Shown one piece after another: positions 23,521 through 35,879 of a DNA stretch of 64,000 nucleotides. Position numbers and translations under genes: made by a program. The stretch is from Rhododendron vialii (taxonomy: Eukaryota > Streptophyta > Magnoliopsida > Ericales > Ericaceae). The stretch's first letter is position 1; every line of letters starts with the position of its first letter. Below the pieces are notes generated by a model. The model was not told where the DNA came from, made no database searches, and saw only the letters and a list, made by a program, of their open reading frames with translations. The DNA is taken from assembly GCF_030253575.1 (NCBI RefSeq), contig NC_080568.1, forward strand, positions 32,763,001-32,827,000, read 5' to 3'.

Positions 23521-26500
23521 AAACATAGGGGAACTGAAATCTCTCTGAAACCACACCAATTATACAATCAGGGTTCCGTAACGCAGTCGCCTACGCAGTT
23601 CTACTCCTCTGCTTCCACCAAAAAGAAATTTCAGATTGCTATGGCCTGCTATTGCTGCCAGCTGAGAACGAATTCGATATAAGAAAGACTTCAAAAAGTT
23701 GGAAGCTCAATCAGTCTCGAGTTCCTCCCAATTCAGGAAAAAAAGCAAAAAACCGCGGTCACTTCAGCCTGCAAGGAAATCTGTTCTTGCCTGCCTGTCG
23801 AGTTTCTCCAATCAGTCAAACATCTGCAAGAAATACCGTCAATTAGTTTTCCTGACATTATCGCTTGAAGAAGGAAAGAAATTTATTGCAGTGCGTTGTT
23901 TCGCCAAAAAGAGAAATGGAAACATTTGACAAATGTCTGGGAAACATTTCAAAACAGCCAAAAGGAGATTGCGAACATACAAAGAAACTTTTTACAAACA
24001 GGAACTAAAACTTGTGCAAGTACATAAACGCCAATTAATTGATAAACTTTGACAATTTACAGATTGGTTAACTGAGTTGTAAAAAAGGAACATGTATAAA
24101 ATCACAAAATAAACGTTATTCTGAAAGCCAAATGGTCAAAACTTCCGAATTCATGTTGCCAACTTTTTCTTTTATTTGATTCGTTGTTCTGGTGTGAATT
24201 CGCGATATTCTGCTGTTTTCGTTGGAAACACCAGAATTTCGTTACTCCAACTGTTCAATATACATGGAACTAGATGATATTGTATTCCTTGCACTTGGAA
24301 CAAAAAAAAAAACTCCATGCAAAGCAAGTAATGTTTTCAGAAGGTATTGTAAGCACCAGGCCTCTGCAAAAACTAGTCCCTCACAAACATACACCGCAAA
24401 AGCATGTATATATTGAACTGAATAGGAGCAAAATCCAACACAGAAATGGCATTTCACTTCAATCAAAGGCTTCTGAGTAGTTACCAAACAAAATACGAAA
24501 ATGGAAAACTGAAGCCTTAACAACCAATCCAAACAACGAGAGAAACGCTTCAAGGCCGAGACTTCTATTCTTATGCGAGTACAGAGAATGATATTGTATC
24601 AGACTGTGAGACCTGAGATGGCACCTCAAAAAGCTCAACGGTGTAGATCTTAACTTGGTTTCCAAATAGAGGAAAGTGCCAAACTGATTTGAATTGCATT
24701 ATTTTCATTTATGATACATTAACCAAATAGATGGTCAATGTTAGGCTAAACTGTACGATTCATATACTGAATGAAGAAGGTAAACACATCCATTACAAAA
24801 CACGAAACAGTATGTCTTCCAAATATCAAGCAAAGTAATTTCCGCCATGCCATAGAATCCAATAACCATGTCAAACAATCAAAATGAAGGAGATGCCTCG
24901 TCTCATATGTCTAGCTGGAAGGGGTACAAAAGCCAGGCAAGATGATACCAGCACAAGTATTCTCAATAGAAGTGTACCATTCACAGTTGGACGTTAGCAG
25001 CAAGAAATTGGAGATCTCAAAAACAAACAAAAGTACCACATTAGTTACCCAGACTACCCCCGACATACCTGCTAAATAAACCCAAGGACAATCTAGAAGG
25101 GAATGTGAATATGATTAAAACAATCGAAAATAAGATCAATATTGACCATAAAAACAGCACCATTTCAGTAAATTTAATATGCCAGAAAATCAAAGTGAAG
25201 CAAAAATAAAAATTTGCCTTAAAATCGATGTATCTCAAGGAAATACCAAAGGCTCGAGAGTAGAATGGAAGTAATAAAGCAGTGGCTGCAGTGCAAAACT
25301 GATAACAAATGATCTAATGTGCAAAACTAGCGGTGACACATACAAGAACAAGGCAGCATAGAACTTGAGGCAACAAATTGTTTTGAGTATTTGAGGCATA
25401 AAAGGAAATCTCTCATGTAGTCACTCTTAGGCATAACTAAATAGCAAGGGAAAAGGCATTTGCTTACTTGAACGGAATCTCATTATGGGTATTTCTTGCA
25501 GCTCACGTCTTACACACAAGAATTCACCGAACAATGCCATCACTACAATTCCAGTTCCATTCACAATCCACCAAGTTATTGATGAAGGCCAACCTCCATA
25601 CATGATGCATATAAAGAGGTGGATGATGTAGAGGGTGGCTGAGAAATCTAAGCACTTCTTTGCCCTCTCAACCAAATACAGCATGTAAACAGATCTGCTT
25701 CAAAGAAGAAAAAATTCTAACAGAACCGCACAAATGTTATTCCCATACAAATCAGCAAGGAACTAGTATACGGACACGACAATCAATAAGGAGCAAACAA
25801 AAGGAAGATGAACCTCACCCTGCTAGCGAACTGAGCACAAATGACACGATGACACACCAACCAGTAACTGTTGAAGCAGTGATGGCAGCATAATCAAAGA
25901 AATAAACTAAACTCATCTGAGAGACACGAGTCCCAACGAGGATTGCCATGAAAACTCCCAGAGTTAGATAGTACAAGCACTGGAGGCAAACAATTTGGAC
26001 GCCAATGAGCCATGGATCTCATAACTTCGCACCGCAGAACATGATATTAGCTGCTACTGAAAGAACCCAACTTCCCAACTCCCCAAAACACCCAAATAGT
26101 CCAAAATGAAAAAACCCTTTTCTCTTATATTCAGCATCCGATGGTGAAAACTTCGATGCTAAAAATCTCAAAACTGCAAAGCTAAAAATCCAACCCAAAC
26201 CCATATTCGTGGTGATTTCAATATGAAACAAAATCAACTTTCCTCTCTGAATTACCAACACAATTCTTCATACCAATGCAACTGATCACTGATAAAACCC
26301 TCTAACTGAAACACAAGTAGGCAAAAGTCTCGATATTTCTCACACCCAATTGTTCAAAAATATCATAACCTCGTTACTTTGGATTTAGACTCGGTTCCCA
26401 GAACAATCAAACCAAAGGGTCACTTCCAGAACCCAATTCTCCAAGTTTCAGATTTCAAAGATCAATCCAAACCAATGCTCGTATCAATTTGGATGTGTAT

Positions 26501-27800
26501 TGAATACCCAATTACCAAACAAGATCAAGAGATTTCACCAACCCAACTAATGACAACTTGACAATCCTCTGACAGGAAAAGAGATAGAGAAAGAGGTCCA
26601 AATTCTAATGATTACCCTAACATCTACCCTCAAATTTACAACCTCAAAAATTCGACAACCCAGATCACAGCCCTAATACCTGTTCCTTCAAAATTCAAAC
26701 TTGATTCCCAAAACAATCAAACCAAAGGGTCTATTCCAAAACCCAATTATTCAAACTTGATTAGTTCAAAATCCAAACCGATCTAAACCCGTATTCATAT
26801 CGATCATAGTTATAATCAATTAACCTTTTTAAGCAGAAAGAGATCGACTTCAAGAAATTCAGTAGTGAGAGATTCAGATTCAACTGAGATTTCAAATCGA
26901 TGAAATCAAAAGTTTTAGAAAGAGAGTCACCAAGATCAAGATCGATAGAGGGCCGGGCAGAGTGCAGGGTTTATTTCTTTCTTCCCTCTTTGCTACTATT
27001 GGTAAAGGTTACTCAGAAACACACTAGCCGACTCAGCGACTCGTAGTGTGTGTTAGTTTTGAAGAAAGTCCTTATTTTGTTTGAATTGAGTTTCACACTC
27101 CTTTTTTATATTCATACTTTTTTTGTCTTTTACAAAAAAATACATGCACTATAAAACAAAAAAAAAAGAGAGTATTGATATCAAAAAAAAGGAACGTGAA
27201 AATCAATTTTTTTAAACCTTAAATGGACTTAGGATACAGTTCATACTGTTTTTGGGTATTCACCGAGCCCACCTCAATAATCGAGTTCATTCTCTATTTC
27301 TCTTATTGCATTTGGTTGAGAAAATTAATAACGCCAAAAGTCGTGTTAAATGGGTATCATTTGAAAACATGAGATTTGTAGTGTTGGATTAAATACCATT
27401 TACCGTTTTATGTTGATATGTACTGAAATCATATCAAACCTTTCAGGTGCTATTTATTGCTACTTCTTATGGGGCCGGTTGAAACATAAATTTTTTCTCG
27501 GCATTAATTGAATTCTTGATGGGATTGGATCCTCGGAAATTAGTTGGGGTGTGAGTAAGTTGGATCGGACACTTATGACTTACAGTCTTATATAAATGAA
27601 AAGGGCAAGTAAAAATGATACTGTTATATAAATAAAGGGAGTGATTTTCGCACTTATTTTTTACTTTGTTTTGAGTGAATGAAATTACCAAAATATCCTT
27701 AAATTTTGTACGAAAATAATTTCATTTGGATAATAACAAGAAGAAAATATTGAAAAGGGGAGGGTGTTTTGGTAACTTCACACACACCAAAAAAAAGAAG
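23521..27800. repeat. Tandem segmental duplication, unit 2 (contains SYS1 copy 2)
   Basis: This is the second copy of the segment at 18846-23290, in the same orientation. Matching blocks extend from AACATAGGGGAACTGAAATC at 23522, through the SYS1 exons, to the sequence around 27400-27790. Single-base differences and small indels are scattered throughout. Outside SYS1, I see no coding exon in 23521-25426 or 26043-27800. Confidence 0.8.
25427..26042 (-). pseudogene. SYS1 copy 2, disrupted by a nonsense codon
   Basis: The exon structure equals copy 1: exon 1 25819-26042 (224 nt, same length) and exon 2 from 25694 downward. The start reads MFCGAKL and then TGA at 26019-26021, where copy 1 has TGG (Trp8). 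All downstream sequence remains recognisable and open, for example YGGWPSSITWWIVNGTG and EFLCVRRELQEIPIM, so the damage is recent or confined to this codon. Upstream in-frame ATGs end at the same stop, so they do not rescue the protein. Re-initiation further in would lose the first membrane span. Confidence 0.85.
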
Positions 27801-27834
27801 TGCGGTTAGTAAAAAGTGGAGTATATAAATCACT
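27640..27834. repeat. Probable MITE at the end of SYS1 unit 2
   Basis: The left end AGTGATTTTCGCACTTATTT, followed by TTTACT, resembles the reverse complement of the right end (AGTGATTTATATACTCCACT, then TTTTACTAACC). A related but longer sequence occurs near 23105-23290 in unit 1. The motif ACTTTTTACT is shared with the foldback at 20700-20783, suggesting one element family. Confidence 0.4.
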
Positions 27835-27932
27835 ACCCAAAAATGCGTTTGGAAAGTGAAAAAACCTCTTGTATCTGCCATACTGAGAACAAGAGTATGA
27901 TCCCTTAAAACAAACACATCAGCCAACAGGGT

Positions 27933-28006
27933 GACCGCATAGCGCAGTGGATTAGCGCGTTTGACTTCGGATCAAAAGGTCGTGGGTTCGACTCCCACTG
28001 TGGTCG
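27933..28006 (+). tRNA. tRNA-Arg (anticodon UCG)
   Basis: A full cloverleaf folds from 74 bases. The acceptor stem is GACCGCA with TGTGGTC, with one G-T pair. The D stem is GCGC/GCGC; the anticodon stem is TTTGA/TCAAA around the loop CTTCGGA (anticodon TCG); the variable loop is AGGTC; the T stem is GTGGG/CCCAC around TTCGACT; the discriminator is G. There is no intron. A T-run at 28015-28021 is a good RNA polymerase III terminator. Confidence 0.97.
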
Positions 28007-28635
28007 AAGTTCCTCTTTTTTGCTCTTCCTTCAAATTTCAGTTACTGCTCCAATCTCACCATCAAAAATAGTCTGGACTTCACATAATTTAACACACCAA
28101 GGTCCCGGTTGTTCGACTAAAAAAGAAAAAGAGATAAAAGAGATACCCTCGTTAATCTCATTAGACCAACAGTGATGATAAAATTGCATCCTCTTGGTAC
28201 TATACGTCTCATGCGAGATAATATATCTGACACGGACATTTAATCCGGGCGGTAAAACTTTTAGCCAAACATTGACCAGATATATCTCCTCAATAATTTA
28301 TACTCCACAATTCAATCCAAACATCGGATATGTCTCATATCCGTTTGAACAACCGGCCCCCAAACGTAGCAAAAACTTGTTATCTGATTCAAGATGGAAT
28401 AGAGGATTTCCAAACATTGCAGTCACTGCATGACTCCTGTAACAAAAAAAAATGCAGTACATTCCTCAAGTTGATAATATACAGTTATACACTCATAGCA
28501 GAAAGTTGAACTACTAACTTGTGAAGATTCAGTACATACAAAACTAATTTCCTCAACCTCTGTGATTTTTGGTCACATTTCTACAAATGGGAAAAAAACC
28601 CAGCAAATAATATAGGCAGCAATCCCGGTATTGTA
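28007..28635. other. Interval between the tRNA gene and MFP1
   Basis: Apart from the polymerase III terminator T-run at 28015-28021 and the expected MFP1 3' untranslated region at the right end, I see nothing identifiable. Confidence 0.5.
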
Positions 28636-31600
28636 CTATGAATTATCTTGTTGGGGAACTCCCTTTCTCCTCCTACCACTTTTCTTCACAGAAACCGCGG
28701 CATTTGCCCCCGCTTCAATTTTTTCCTCAACCCGATGATTCACAATAGGTTTCGAAGAATTTACGAGACTCCTCAATCTCAATATCTCACCTTTAGCAAA
28801 TGCCAGTTCCTCTTCGAGTTTCTTCCCTCTCTTCTCCAGCACCTCCCTTTCTTTCCCAAGCTTCATCACAATGTTATGTGCATCTTCCATGCTTTCTCTT
28901 TCTTCCTGAGAAAGCCGTTTCTGCTCAGAAAGGGAATTATAAATCACATCTTTCTCCTCTTCAAGGCTTGAAATGTGAGATTTCGCCGTCTCTAAATCTC
29001 TAGCAATTACCATCGCTTTTGAATTCATCTCGGCAAGCGACTTGGTAGCCTCTTCCAAATCTATTTCGAGAGACTTTTGAGATTCTTTGTGTTCTGAAAT
29101 CTGTTTCTCCAAAGCTTGTAATTCTTCGGTCAAAGAGGTAACAACCTTCTTTTCTTCTTTCAAATCGTGGGCTGCACTTTCTGCTCTCTTGTACGCGTCC
29201 ACTAATTCCTTCTTTAGGCTATTGCGATTTTCTACAGCAGCTGCCAAATCACGAGACACGATTTTCAGCTCATCTTTTGTTTTCTTCTGAGCCTCTTTTG
29301 CTGATGCAAGCCCACTAGATAACACTTCTGCACTGCGTTTTGCCTCAACAAGGTTCCGGTCAAAAGAATTCTTAGCTTCGGAAAACTCAGCCGTAACCCT
29401 GGAAATCTCGGACTCAAGGCTAGAGCACAGACTTCTTGAATGCTGTAATTGTTTTGCCAGATCAGAAACCTCGTTGCTTGACTTCCCAAGAGCTTCTTGT
29501 GTAATTTGGAGCTCACTTTTCAAATTCTTCACATTGTTCAATTCAAGATCGAGAGATTTCCTCATATCATCCCGTTCTCGGGTCAAATTGGCAACTAAGA
29601 CTTGGTTTTCACTCACTTCCTTTGAAGCAACATCTATCTTTTCCTTAAGCTGGTGAATCGTGTAGTCTTTTTCTCCCAAAAGCTTGGCATCTGCAGCAGC
29701 CTTTTCTAAGGAAGATGACTTCAGATCAGTGTACTCCTTCTGAATAGCTTTGAATTTCCTGATAGAATCATCTCTCTCAACAGTCAAAGAACCCACTTGA
29801 GCATTCAAATCATTGACAGCCGTATTCTTCAATTCCAGCTCTTTTCCACTTTTCAGAATCTCTAGTTTCAATCTACTCATTTCTGTATTTGCTCCCACTA
29901 GTTCATTCTTGGTTTTCTCGAAGGTAGACTTCAATTTCTTAAGCTCTGATTCTTTTTCAGCAAGTGAGGAATTGAGTTTAGAAAGAGTTTCTTCTTTGTC
30001 CTTGATCTCCGAACTGAGCAACGTTATCTTTTCATGCAGTACTTCAATCGAGTTAAGCTTCTTCTTCATCTTCTCTTCTAGTTCCTTCTTGTCTTCCCCA
30101 GCCTTTGAGAGATTGCTTTGAAGATTCTCTATTTGGATTTTTAGATCCTCAACTAGTTTTTTCTCACTTTGTAGCTCCTTCCCAAGTCCTGTTATTGTAC
30201 TGTTTGCCGATTTCAATTGGTTCATCAAAGACTGCTGCTCTTCATTTGCTTTTTTAAGTTGTTTGTTTCGTTCATCCTTCTCGTTTAGCAGCTTCAGCTC
30301 AAAGCTCTTCTCCAGCGAAACAATCGCCACTTCTTTCTCATTCAGCTTTTTTGTCATCTGCGCAGCCAACCAGTAAACAAGATATGTGTATCACAATAAT
30401 ATTCTAACTTTGGAATAGGAAAGGGTGCTAATATTGCAAAAGGGCGAAACCCATTTGAGATTAAACAACCTGCAGGAAAATTTCCTACATGAAACTTTCT
30501 GAGGTTTTCTCTCCTACAATAAGATTAAGCAAAAATGTGGGAGAAACGAGTGCCTAATGTGAAATTACAGGTTTCCTATATACTTTTAAGGGAGTAATTG
30601 GTATACAGGGAAATAGATTGCAACAGTTTTAGTCCCAGAAGAGTTCAACTTCGTAATATTCATATACTCGGAACAAGTTCAGAAAATTTCTATTTGCTAA
30701 TCACCTATCAGGCAAAGCCTTATCAAGAAAGTCAAATCTCTTCTGGCTGAGGAAACAGATTAAGAGAACCAAATGGAGTATTGTTTACCGATTCTATCGT
30801 TGCTTCAGTAGCGATTTTTTCCTTCCTAGCCAATGCATAGAGTGCACCAAGCACGCCAGAACTGAATATTCCGAGTCCATTCAGAACAGAGAGAAAGGGA
30901 TTCTGTGGTGTATCTCCTTGAACTGTTTGCTGTACCAAAAAATATTTTCTTGTTTAACTGAAACTGTGAAACAATCCATATAGAAGATTTCAACTGCAAC
31001 TAATCGTGTGAAAACAGAAACAACAAATTCGTTCCAAACTCTTTCAGATCAAGTTTGGCAGCGATTCAGACCTCTGATTTTTGTTTCTGCTCTGCTGTCT
31101 GTATTTCAGGTCCTCCTGCAATGAAATTGATTAAGGCAAAGAAAATGAGATCATTGAGATGGCATAAGAATTTAACATACAACCTATTATTCTCAATTGG
31201 GTTATGAACGTTTTGATAAAAATTGCTACAAACAAAAGGTAGACAAATCTTGTTAGGTGATACGGTGAGAAGGAAAAGAAATAACTCATTCTGATAAGAA
31301 ATTAAGAATCACAAGCCTAAAGACTTAAACCATAGACCCAATAACAGTGGGGGGAATAAGGTGAACAAACGGTTTTGCTCTTGTTCCTACTCCATGAGAA
31401 AACCGTCAAAGTAAAAATATGTTTCCATCAATCTACTTAGGGAGACTTGAGCATTTACTAGGTCTTTGGGTAGAAGATTTGTCAGTTAAGCTGGATTAAA
31501 TTACGAAAATTGACATTCTTTGATTCACGTGCCACTGCTCTCAAATCACATTTAACTATTTAAGGTATCAAATGAGTGGGGTGGACAGGAAAAGGGTCAT

Positions 31601-32904
31601 TCGACTCATTCCTGGATTCTTGAAACCCAGAAGAGTCAAAACAAAGTTTCCTCAGCTTAGTGAAAGTTGATAAATGTGATTCTACCAAAAGGAGAAAAAG
31701 AATAATGAAAAACGAGAGCATTTCCTTGTTGCATTCTAAGCCTCAATTCACTTTGGGAAGCTCTTTAATATATGACTGTATTGGGTAGCATCAAACCAAT
31801 TCAATACAACATACTTCACATAATCCAATTCTCTTCTCATTCTACATGCATATCAGAAAGCATCTATCTCATCAATCACGTACTTACAATGACTGATCAG
31901 CCAATACTAGAGCAAATATTGAATTGGAGAATAACCACAGTAATGATATAATCCAAAACGAACTAGCTCCTCTTCAGTCAGTCCAGTCCTTGGGCCATTT
32001 GCGAGGACTTCTCAAACCCACTTCAATTTTCGGAACTGTTCATCTTTTAGGACTGATCGAGTACATCATCCATGCCAAAAATCATATTGATTGGATATCA
32101 TACCAATAAACAAATAATGGAAACACATTTATCTTGAGATAAGCGGGTTCGATCCAGAGTGCAGGATTGTTTTTTGCATGGTTAGCTCTAAAAGATGAAC
32201 AAGTTCCGATCATGTGGATTCGAGAAGGACCCACGAACGGCCCAACAACACGCCTTTTTCTTCCGATAGAAATAGAAATGTCCATATAGGTCCGTCTAAC
32301 TGTGCTACAAACCAAAATCTTTGAATCCACATTTATGTTGATTTCAATTAAATTTAGAACTACTAGCAAAGACATTTATTTAATGTTAACCGAACGGGTT
32401 TTGTCTTTTTCTAACCAGGTGTACGTGTACGTGCCAGCTTATGCGCGCCCAACGAATTTTGATAAAAGAACAAAAACTTATCCAATCATGGCCATCCCAA
32501 CAACAGTAATCTTGAAGAAGAAGAAAGGTTCAATATTGTAAAATAAAACCCATCTCATGAGATTCATCAATTTTAAACAAAAAGATAGTAGTAATTTAAT
32601 TTCGCTGTAAATTCCAACCACTGAGTCTGGGAAAGAATCAAGTAAATACCCAAAAAACCAACTGACCTTCAAGAGCTTCGGTAGCCTTTAATTGAAGAAA
32701 GGGAACAACTGAAATACCCAGAAAGAGGATAGCTCTCCTCTTCGAGAAAACGCTGTCGGTTGGGCTGTCACGATGCATAAAAACCTTGGCTGTTCTGTTC
32801 TTTCTTCCATATCTTGGGAAAGAGTAGGGGAGAAGAGATTGCGAAGAGTTTAATAAAGGGGAAGACGATGGGGAGGGAGAGTGCGAAAACCAAGAACTCC
32901 CCAT
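28636..32904 (-). CDS. MFP1: MAR-binding filament-like protein 1 (chloroplast coiled-coil)
   Basis: MFP1 is a plastid protein anchored in thylakoid membranes with a long stromal coiled coil. It binds plastid nucleoid DNA and, in Arabidopsis, helps place starch granule initiation. Four exons join in phase: 32667-32904, 31072-31115, 30789-30929 and 28636-30357 (2145 nt, 714 residues; Arabidopsis has about 727). Residues 1-60 are Ser-rich, like a plastid transit peptide, followed by SKRRAILFLGISVVPFLQL, a thylakoid-type signal. A membrane span lies in NPFLSVLNGLGIFSSGVLGA (about residues 104-130). Residues 142-690 are heptad-rich coiled coil, with LGKEREVLEK near the end and a basic KKSGRRRKG tail. 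I chose MGSSW at 32904 because the family begins MG; ATGs a few codons upstream are possible. Confidence 0.95.
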
Positions 32905-35032
32905 TTCAAAGATCATTGCTTTTCTAGATTTTTGAGTGATTCTCAAGCACCCACTCTGGTCTCTCGCTCTCCCCTGTTTTTTTGCTTTTTTGGGCCTCCA
33001 TGGCTGTGACTTGAATAGACCTATATACCCTCTTTTCGATGATACAATAACCCTTCAGAAGAAAAATCCTAAGAAAACTTCACTTTGACCCCCTGTCCTT
33101 TGAGCTATGTTCGTATTAACCCTCGGACGTTCAATTGTGTCACCACATAACTTCCTTTTTTGAATTAGTAAAATGCACAGTTAAGCTCCTCGTGGTTTTT
33201 TATGACGTTATGCATAACTACCATGGAAGTTTGGTTCTTTCTTTTCTTGTAAAAAGGAGTAAACCGTGAAATGCTTTGTCGTAACAAGGATATCCTACCG
33301 ACTGCGTAGAGCTTTTCATGTTTTCTTGAGCTTCTTGTTTTTTCATATCACATTGGAAGTTTGCATAGGTAAATCTAGATTTTTTTAGTGAGCTTCCGTA
33401 AGCATTTATAATGAGTAATTTATATGTACAACTAATTTTAAACTTAACGTACAACATGTTTGATGGTACGTCCAATGTATCAAGTTTAATCTATTGCCCT
33501 TTCTCAACCAACTTATATTAACCCCTTCTCCTACCGTCTTAGTTCTTTGTTTTCTTGAATACTGAGGGCTCCTTCTTTGTACTTTAAAAGACAAGGGACC
33601 TTTGGTTAGCATTATTCATGGCAATCCTGTAATTTGTATTGAATTGGAGGCATTCTCATAAAACGTTATCCACGTAAGCTGGAACATGGCCTCTAATTAC
33701 ATTGCAGCTCCACCAATAGGAGCATGCCAGGTCAGGGAAAAAACTTACTTTGTTATCCTAGGATAAATGATCCATCCATGGCATGAGATGGAGAGAGAAG
33801 CATCGCAGATACCAAGATAAGTGATGTGTTTTCGTTTCTAAAATTTTAATTGGAATTTATAATATTATTTAAGATAATTAAATTGTTAATCAGGTCACTA
33901 TTTTCGAAAATAATTTTTATAACTTGTTTATCAGGTTACTGCTTTCAAATATAAATTTTAATTGAGTCAATCTTGAATAATATAGATTTCAATTAAAGTT
34001 TTTGAACTAAATTCCTCACAAGAAAAACTAATTTTGTCCTTCGTTGTTGCAGTTAAGTCATTGCGACCTTAATTTAGAGAACTGATTATTGTGTTGTCCA
34101 CTTTGAATATTTGTCAAATTCACGTTATGTATCTAAATTACTTGTTCATTTTGAGATGCTAAACTTTAAACAATTTTGATCAAAAGCCAAAAAAAAAGTT
34201 ACTAAAGATAAAGAAGTTTGAAAGATGTGTCTTGAGCGTCTTCAGAATTGTCTTATCTAAACTTTTTCCACCATCGATTTCTATTAGAATACTTTCTCGA
34301 TTGCTCTCATCGTACAATTGATTAATCCAAAGAATTTAACCAAATGCTACAAAAATAAATTACACTAAACAATAATTAATTTATTTCAAACTTATCATAC
34401 TCACTTATAAAATAAGTCTCGTGTTCTATGAGTGTCGCATTTAAGTGAATAGAATAAGCCAAATAAATAAAAAGGGGCTACTAATGAAGCTTTTCTCCCA
34501 TGAAGTGACCAAAGGCATTCCCACCAACTAGGAAATGTTAAATTATGTCTATCGGTTCCGATTAGGGTCGTCATACTGCAATCTAACTTCATACTAATAT
34601 GCTATTTAACTTACTAATCCTACAGGCAAAAAAGAAAAAGGGCGCTGCTATTCGGAACCCTCTATTTACTTCCATAGCCCATTAAAATTTTTCAATTATA
34701 CTCGACAGTTAGTTACCGAAATTGAGATATATTTTCAGCATCCAATTACTGAAATATAATATTTTTTTCAACAGATGTTTACCGAAAATGCATGTTCGGC
34801 AGTTGTTTACCGAAAGTTGAACATATTTTCGACATGTAGTTACCGAAATATAATCTTGTTTTCAACAGCAATTTACCGAAATGTTATTTATGATTTTCAA
34901 CAACCATTTACCGAAATGTAGTAGGCTACGGGAGAAAATAAAAGGCTGCGAATAGCAGCACCCAAGAAAAAAGAAAAATAGAAGAAGGGGTAAAACAGTA
35001 AATAACTCACCCTCCCCAAGTTTTAATGTTTT
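32905..35032. other. Intergenic region between MFP1 and the trihelix gene
   Basis: The two genes diverge from here, so both promoters lie in this stretch. The first 100-150 bases are the MFP1 leader. Otherwise the region is AT-rich and non-coding. One clear MITE (34640-34963) is listed separately. Confidence 0.6.
34640..34963. repeat. Mutator-type MITE carrying an internal minisatellite
   Basis: The terminal inverted repeats are about 40 bp: the left begins GGGCGCTGCTATTCGGAACC and the reverse complement of the right begins GGGTGCTGCTATTCGCAGCC. Nearly matching 9-bp flanks (AAAGAAAAA at 34631-34639 and AAGAAAAAA at 34964-34972) fit a Mutator-like target duplication, although both are low-complexity. 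The interior is about seven degenerate units of 35-40 bp, each containing TTACCGAAA or a close variant. Confidence 0.7.
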
Positions 35033-35378
35033 TTGGGACACTCCAGCTACATCCAGACCCAAGAACAGGTGGGACCCGAAAACCGGCGGACGTTAGCATG
35101 GCTCAGCTACTTTTCCAATCCATCCACTAGATGCGTACCGTCCAGGTTGCACTTCCTCTTTACCTTCTCCCGAAAGCCAAAAACCCCCGAAAAAGGGTCA
35201 AACTTGCCTCTGAAATTAGGGTTTCACATGTGGAAATCCGACCCAATATCCTCTCTCACTCGTCTTCAATTTAGCATAAAAATCGTTACTTTTAGGCTTT
35301 ACAGAAATATGATCTGGGGTTTTGCCTGCCTCTTCGGTGTTGGGTACACTCAAAGTTCGAGACTTTTTGTTATTTGAG

Positions 35379-35594
35379 GTAAGAATTACGGGTTTTATAT
35401 GTCTGGGTATTTCGTTCTACAGAAAAAAGGTGAAGTTGCTCATTTGTTTCTTCTTGAGTACTGAATTCTTGGATTTTCTTGGTGTTACTGATGATTCTAT
35501 TAGTTGGAGTTATTGGTGATTTGGAGCCAGGTTGGTTTTTACTGTACCGATTTTATTTTCTTGTAGCTTGTGATAAGGGTGTTGTTTTTCTCAG
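35379..35594 (+). other. Possible leader intron of the trihelix gene
   Basis: A strong donor (TTTGAG then GTAAGAAT) and a strong acceptor (TTTTTCTCAG) frame 216 bases in the presumed 5' leader. It removes no coding sequence. The leader on either side has no long open frame in phase with the gene. Confidence 0.4.
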
Positions 35595-35879
35595 AATTTG
35601 AAGCAGAAAATTTGGGTATTATGGGTTCGAACTTGGGTTTTTTTGGGATTTAGTTTTTTCTTCTTTAGAGTGAAGGTTAATGGGCAGTTCTTTTTCTGCG
35701 ACCTAGTTGCTAATAGAAAGGTGAAAATTGGTGATTTTGAACTGAATGTTGGTATTTGGGATTTGAAACTTTGGGTTATTTATGCTTCAGTATTTGGTAC
35801 ATTGAAGTGGTTTGTGATAGAGACTTGGGTTGTGTGTGTTTCTTGTCTTTGGAGTTTGTTGACCCTGAATTGTGCTTAA

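Noticed and set aside
28648-30121. Several plus-strand open frames opposite MFP1
   Set aside because: They follow from the repetitive codon use of the coiled-coil exon on the other strand and have no start or splice context of their own.
34640-34963. CRISPR-like array
   Set aside because: The units are degenerate, lack uniform spacers, and sit between transposon-type inverted ends in a plant genome.
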